Below are positions 1 to 5,319 of a stretch of DNA of 5,319 bases, piece after piece. The translations under genes and the position numbers were made by a program. Numbering within the stretch: the first letter of the stretch is position 1; every line of letters starts with the position of its first letter. Source of the stretch: Actinomycetes bacterium (GTDB lineage: Bacteria; Actinomycetota; Thermoleophilia; Solirubrobacterales; Solirubrobacteraceae); assembly GCA_023405705.1 (NCBI GenBank), contig JAEXXR010000625.1, positions 1 to 5,319 on the forward strand, in the 5' to 3' direction. The notes under the pieces were generated by a model, which was given only the letters and a program-made list of their open reading frames with translations, did no database searches and was not told the origin of the DNA.

Positions 1-552
1 CCGGCGCTCGGCGAGGCGGTCCGCGAGCGGCTCGCCGAGCTGGCGATGGCCGGTGCGAGCTTCGAGGTCTCTCTCGGCGAGCGCGACGAGCCCGGCGCGA
101 CCGGCAACGACACCGTCGAGCTGCTGATCGCCGCCAATCCCGGCGTGCCGCCCGGCCCGCTGCGCGACGTCGCCTCCGGCGGCGAGACCTCGCGCGTGAT
201 GCTGGCGCTGCTGGGGGTCGCGAACGCCTCGGTCGAGGACGGCGCCGGCCTGCTCGTCTTCGACGAGATCGACGCCGGCATCGGCGGCCACACCGCCCGC
301 GCCGTCGGCTCGCAGCTGCGGGCGCTCGCGGCCGGCCGCCAGGTCCTCTGCATCACCCACCTGCCGCAGGTCGCCGCGCACGCCGACCGCCACTTCCGGA
401 TCGAGAAGGACGGCTCCGGCCAGACCGCGACGACGACCGTCGCCGATCTCGGCAGGCAGGGCGTCCTGGGCGAGCTGGTCCGCATGATGGGCGCCGACGA
501 GACCGACAGAGCGGCCCGCAAGCACGCCAGAGAGCTGCTCAAGGCCGCCTGA
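1..552 (+). CDS. recN: DNA repair ATPase RecN, C-terminal part (5' end outside window)
   Basis: RecN is an SMC-like ATPase of the cytoplasm that acts at DNA double-strand breaks during recombinational repair. The frame is open from the first base and ends at TGA 550-552, giving 183 visible residues of a protein that is usually about 550-590 long. The missing part is the N-terminal Walker A half and most of the coiled coil. Counted from the window edge, the visible residues show the ABC/SMC signature ASGGETSR (58-65), the Walker B and following loop VFDEIDAGIGG (86-96, with the D-E pair), and the H-loop region CITHLPQVAAHAD (117-129). The order and spacing are those of the RecN C-terminal head. 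An internal ATG at 46 is not the true start, because RecN-like sequence continues upstream to the edge. The identification is firm. Its position next to steA matches the mycobacterial order recN-Rv1697. Confidence 0.95.
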   Translation, partial: PALGEAVRERLAELAMAGASFEVSLGERDEPGATGNDTVELLIAANPGVPPGPLRDVASGGETSRVMLALLGVANASVEDGAGLLVFDEIDAGIGGHTARAVGSQLRALAAGRQVLCITHLPQVAAHADRHFRIEKDGSGQTATTTVADLGRQGVLGELVRMMGADETDRAARKHARELLKAA

Positions 553-634
553 GGCGGGCGCCTCGCCGCCGCTGACTTTGTCCTCGCTCGCTCACGGGCT
601 GGCGCCCGCAGCGCTCGCTGCGTCCGCGTCAGCG
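545..634. repeat. Cluster of inverted repeats between recN and steA
   Basis: Several GC-rich inverted repeats crowd this stretch. A 5-bp stem CCGCC/GGCGG (545-549/553-557) sits on the recN stop codon. A competing GAGGC/GCCTC stem lies at 551-555/560-564. Next comes a 7-bp pair CGCTGAC/GTCAGCG (570-576/628-634) enclosing two small hairpins: CGGGC/GCCCG (595-599/604-608, 4-base loop) and CAGC/GCTG (609-612/617-620, 4-base loop). Drawn together the last three make a three-way junction. No T-run follows, so it is not a classical intrinsic terminator. It could be a terminator of the U-less type, a dispersed intergenic repeat, or chance pairing in GC-rich DNA. Confidence 0.4.
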
Positions 635-702
635 ACGACGATCCACCCACCTCATATGGTCTTGCTCCGCTTTCCGGCCGGCTCGCCGTCGTGGCGGCAC
701 CG

Positions 703-708
703 TAGAAT
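703..708 (+). promoter_or_regulatory. Putative -10 element (TAGAAT) for near-leaderless steA transcript
   Basis: TAGAAT fits the actinobacterial -10 pattern TANNNT. It ends 9 bases before the GTG start of steA, so transcription would begin at or within a few bases of the start codon. There is no Shine-Dalgarno-like purine run before the GTG, which agrees with leaderless or near-leaderless translation. I see no convincing -35 box at the usual distance. Its first three bases also form the in-frame TAG that blocks any start upstream of 706. A second TANNNT match, TATGGT at 655-660, is a weaker alternative that would give a leader of about 50 bases. Confidence 0.45.
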
Positions 709-717
709 GTTGCGTTC

Positions 718-1890
718 GTGGCCGTCTTCAGTCCCACCGCGTCCAGATCGGACGCGGCACCGCCCGAGGTCTCCGGCATCGCCCGGATCGGTCGTCGCAC
801 CAAGCACCTCGTGAAGAGACTGCGGCCCGGCGACATCGCGATCATCGACCACAAGGACCTCGACCGCGTCTCCGGCGAGGACCTCGTCGCCTGCGGGATC
901 GCCGGCGTCGTCAACTGCTCGCCGTCGTCGAGCGGCCGCTACCCGAACATGGGCCCGCTGCTCGTCGCGCAGGCCGGCATCGCGCTCGTCGACGCGCCCG
1001 GCTCGGACCTGATGGAGTCGCTCAAGGACGGCGACCCGATCGTCCTCAGAGGCGGCCAGGTGTGGCGCCGCGAGGAGCTGATGGCCGAGGGCGAGCGCCA
1101 GGAGCCCGAGCAGGTCCAGGCCGCCACCGCCAAGCGCCGCCGCGAGATCGGCGACGCGCTGGAGGCGTTCGCGGCGAACACGGTCCAGTACATGATCGAG
1201 GAGCGCGACCTGCTCTCCGGCAAGCTGGAGCTGCCGCGCTTCGACACCGACTTCCGCGACCGCCCGGTCCTGATCGTCGTCCGCGGCGTCGACCACAAGC
1301 GCGACCTGAAGGCGCTGCGTGCCTACATCCGCGACGTCAAGCCGGTGCTCGTCGGCGTCGACGGCGGCGCCGACGCGATCATCGACGAGGGCTTCAAGCC
1401 GGACATGATCGTCGGCGACATGGACTCGGCGACCGAGCCGACGCTGCGCGCCGGCGCCGAGCTGGTCGTCCACGCCTACGCCGACGGCCGCGCCCCGGGC
1501 CGCAACTACCTCGAATCGCTCGGCCTCGACTACAAGATCGTCCCGGCGCCCGGCACCAGCCAGGACATCGCGATGCTGATCGCAGCCGAGAAGGGCGCCG
1601 AGCTGATCGTCTCCGTCGGCTCCCACTTCAACCTCGTCGAGTTCCTCGACAAGAACCGCAAGGGGATGGCCTCGACCTTCCTCACGCGCCTGCGCGTCGG
1701 CGAGATCCTCGTCGACGCCAAGGGCGTCAGCCGCCTGTACAGGCCGCAGCCGGGCGTCGCGCCGGTGCTGCTGCTCGCCGCGACCGGCGTCGTCGCGCTG
1801 ATCGTCGTGATCCTGCTCACCCCGGCGCTGCACGACGTCGCCGACCTCCTGTGGCTGAAGCTGCAGGTGCTGCTCGGCATCGACGCGTAA
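718..1890 (+). CDS. steA: SteA-like septation protein, thiamine-pyrophosphokinase-like with C-terminal membrane anchor
   Basis: The 390-residue product resembles SteA/Rv1697, a cytokinetic-ring protein that in corynebacteria works with SteB in septal envelope assembly and cell separation. Residues about 20-125 form an N-terminal domain specific to the family (GDIAIIDHKDLD at 39-50, then GVVNCSPSSSGRYPNMGP at 63-80). A charged helical linker runs over about 126-165. A TPK-like fold follows, with GVDGGADAI (213-221), the acidic GDMDS (233-237) and TSQDIAM (280-286). A single strong hydrophobic segment at about 349-370 suggests a membrane anchor, with a short amphipathic tail behind it. Thiamine kinase activity is not expected: known SteA proteins are division factors, although the nucleotide-site acidic residues are kept. 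GTG 718 is the first possible start, since the frame has a TAG at 703-705, and the length agrees with mycobacterial homologues. The gene sits 81 bases before its partner steB and is probably co-transcribed with it. Confidence 0.88.
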   Translation: MAVFSPTASRSDAAPPEVSGIARIGRRTKHLVKRLRPGDIAIIDHKDLDRVSGEDLVACGIAGVVNCSPSSSGRYPNMGPLLVAQAGIALVDAPGSDLMESLKDGDPIVLRGGQVWRREELMAEGERQEPEQVQAATAKRRREIGDALEAFAANTVQYMIEERDLLSGKLELPRFDTDFRDRPVLIVVRGVDHKRDLKALRAYIRDVKPVLVGVDGGADAIIDEGFKPDMIVGDMDSATEPTLRAGAELVVHAYADGRAPGRNYLESLGLDYKIVPAPGTSQDIAMLIAAEKGAELIVSVGSHFNLVEFLDKNRKGMASTFLTRLRVGEILVDAKGVSRLYRPQPGVAPVLLLAATGVVALIVVILLTPALHDVADLLWLKLQVLLGIDA

Positions 1891-1971
1891 CGCACGCGTC
1901 CGCACGCCGCCGCCCCGCCCGGCTCCACCGCACACCGCTCCCCCGACACCAGAGAACCGCTCACCACGCGC
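1891..1971 (+). other. C-rich, G-poor spacer between steA and steB
   Basis: By hand count these 81 bases contain 46 C, 18 G, 13 A and 4 T. There is no TA dinucleotide and hence no TANNNT -10 candidate, and no Shine-Dalgarno sequence near the steB ATG; the only purine run, AGAGAA at 1951-1956, is 15 bases away. The RNA would be largely unstructured. High C, low G composition is typical of Rho-loading sites, and an unstructured leader can also permit SD-independent initiation. Neither role is proven here. Confidence 0.4.
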
Positions 1972-2829
1972 ATGCTCAGCTTCCGCTACCACGCCCTGTC
2001 GCTCGTCGCCGTCTTCCTCGCGCTCGTGATCGGGCTGCTGCTCGGCGTCGCCGTCGGCGACCAGGGGCTGGTCTCCAGCGCCGAGAGAGACGTCCGCGCC
2101 TCCCTGCGCGAGGACGTCCGCGAGGCGCAGCGCGAGCGCGACGAGGCGAGAGAGCTGCTCGAGGAGCGGCGCGACTTCGAGGAGGACGCCTACCCGGCGA
2201 TGGTCGCCGGCCGCCTCGAAGGGATGAGAATCGCCCTGATCGAGCTGGGCGGCACCAACGACAAGATGTGGAACCTGACGCGCGACGCGCTGCAGGGCTC
2301 CGGCGGCCGCCTCGCGTCGGTCTCGGCGATCAGATTCCCGCTCGACCTCGAGGCGCTCGCGAAGGCGTCGAGAGGGACCCGCTACGAGAGACTGGCCGAG
2401 GACCCGTCGCTGCTGTCGCCGTTCGCGACCCGCCTCGGGATCCAGTTCTCGCAGGGCGGCGACCTGCTCAGAAACGTCAGAGGGACGCTGCTGGACCAGG
2501 GCAGCGGCACGCTGGAGGGCGCCGACGGCGTCGTGATCGTGCGCGACGAGCACGAGCTCGACGACCCGGAGGAGAGAGAGGCCGTCGAGGAGTTCGAGGC
2601 CGGCCTGATGCGCGGCCTGCAGGTCGACGGCATCCCGGTCGTCGGCGTCGAGACGACCGAGACCGAGCCCTCGCAGATCCCGTGGTTCAAGGAGCACCAG
2701 CTCTCCAGCGTCGACGACCTCGACGACCCGCTCGGCCGCGCCGCGCTCGTCTTCGCGCTCGCCGGCGAGCGCGGCCACTTCGGCGTCAAGCCCAGCGCGG
2801 ACAGCGGCAGACTGCCGCCGGTCCTGTAG
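1972..2829 (+). CDS. steB: SteB / MctB-family (copper transporter family) membrane-anchored protein
   Basis: This 285-residue protein belongs to the MctB family typified by Rv1698. Mycobacterial MctB has been linked to copper tolerance. The corynebacterial homologue SteB is the partner of SteA in cell separation. The N-terminus MLSFRYHALSLVAVF is the family's hallmark and fixes the ATG start; no in-frame start lies close upstream. One hydrophobic helix (about 9-28) is followed by a highly charged heptad-like coiled coil (about 33-73) and an alpha/beta domain (about 84-265). The domain ends in the family-like stretch SSVDDLDDPLGRAALVFALAGERGHFG and a LPP tail, presumably outside the cytoplasm. 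The sequence contains no cysteine and only four histidines, so the copper-transport label is weakly supported, and the steA neighbour favours the division role. Ten of its 27 arginine codons are AGA, far above pyrG downstream. No Shine-Dalgarno sequence precedes it, so it probably depends on the steA transcript. Confidence 0.87.
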   Translation: MLSFRYHALSLVAVFLALVIGLLLGVAVGDQGLVSSAERDVRASLREDVREAQRERDEARELLEERRDFEEDAYPAMVAGRLEGMRIALIELGGTNDKMWNLTRDALQGSGGRLASVSAIRFPLDLEALAKASRGTRYERLAEDPSLLSPFATRLGIQFSQGGDLLRNVRGTLLDQGSGTLEGADGVVIVRDEHELDDPEEREAVEEFEAGLMRGLQVDGIPVVGVETTETEPSQIPWFKEHQLSSVDDLDDPLGRAALVFALAGERGHFGVKPSADSGRLPPVL

Positions 2830-2876
2830 GACGCCGATAGCAGCTCCGCGGCGCCACCGCCGTCCGGCTCGCCCGC

Positions 2877-2882
2877 TACCTT
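2877..2882 (+). promoter_or_regulatory. Putative -10 element (TACCTT) before the MraY-like gene
   Basis: TACCTT fits TANNNT and ends 8 bases before the GTG at 2891. No Shine-Dalgarno purines are present between them; the stretch is pyrimidine-rich. This is the same layout as before steA and suggests a leaderless start with its own promoter. No -35 box is evident, and a 6-base match of this degeneracy can occur by chance. Confidence 0.35.
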
Positions 2883-2890
2883 CCTTCCAC

Positions 2891-5319
<2,429 letters not shown>

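Noticed and set aside
653..658. CATATG palindrome upstream of steA as an operator
   Set aside because: A six-base palindrome is too short to support, with no flanking symmetry.
578..814. Short plus-strand frame starting in the recN-steA gap
   Set aside because: It overlaps the steA start by about 100 bases, has no ribosome site, and has a Ser/Pro/Arg-rich composition without any motif.
1062..2840. Plus-strand open frame of about 590 codons spanning steA and steB in another frame
   Set aside because: The product is almost entirely Arg, Ala, Gly and Pro, a typical frame-shifted reading of GC-rich genes, and it conflicts with two recognised proteins.
2849..2862. Small hairpin CGGCG/CGCCG after steB as a terminator
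   Set aside because: A 5-bp stem with a 4-base loop and no T-run is common by chance in DNA this GC-rich.

Overview
This is a GC-rich (by eye about 70% or more), densely packed piece of bacterial chromosome. All five recognisable genes lie on the + strand in the order recN (3' end) - steA - steB/mctB - a MraY-like membrane protein - pyrG (almost complete, cut by the window edge). The recN-steA-steB-pyrG backbone matches the arrangement I know from mycobacteria (Rv1696, Rv1697, Rv1698, Rv1699). Together with the GC content and the GTG starts that lack Shine-Dalgarno sequences, it points to an actinobacterium. The extra MraY-like gene and the frequent AGA arginine codons suggest a deep-branching, non-mycobacterial lineage, possibly Thermoleophilia/Solirubrobacterales. 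That placement is inference only.

Layout: 1-552 is the C-terminal ATPase half of the repair protein RecN. 553-717 is a noncoding gap with a cluster of inverted repeats and a -10-like TAGAAT just before steA. 718-1890 is SteA, a thiamine-pyrophosphokinase-like protein with a C-terminal membrane anchor. 1891-1971 is a very C-rich spacer. 1972-2829 is SteB (MctB family), with one N-terminal membrane helix, a coiled coil and a presumably extracytoplasmic domain. 2830-2890 is a short gap ending in a -10-like TACCTT and a 10-bp palindrome centred on the next start codon. 2891-3721 is a polytopic MraY/WecA-like protein with a rewritten nucleotide-loop motif. 3714-5319 is CTP synthase, whose start overlaps the end of the previous gene by 8 bases.

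Functionally, steA, steB and the MraY-like gene look like a cell-envelope/division unit placed between DNA repair (recN) and CTP synthesis (pyrG). SteA and SteB are known partners in corynebacterial cell separation. The third gene may be an additional envelope component in this lineage, which is the most interesting biological lead here. The window holds no mobile element, CRISPR array, rRNA or tRNA that I can see. Very long open frames on the minus strand are GC-rich shadows of the real genes.
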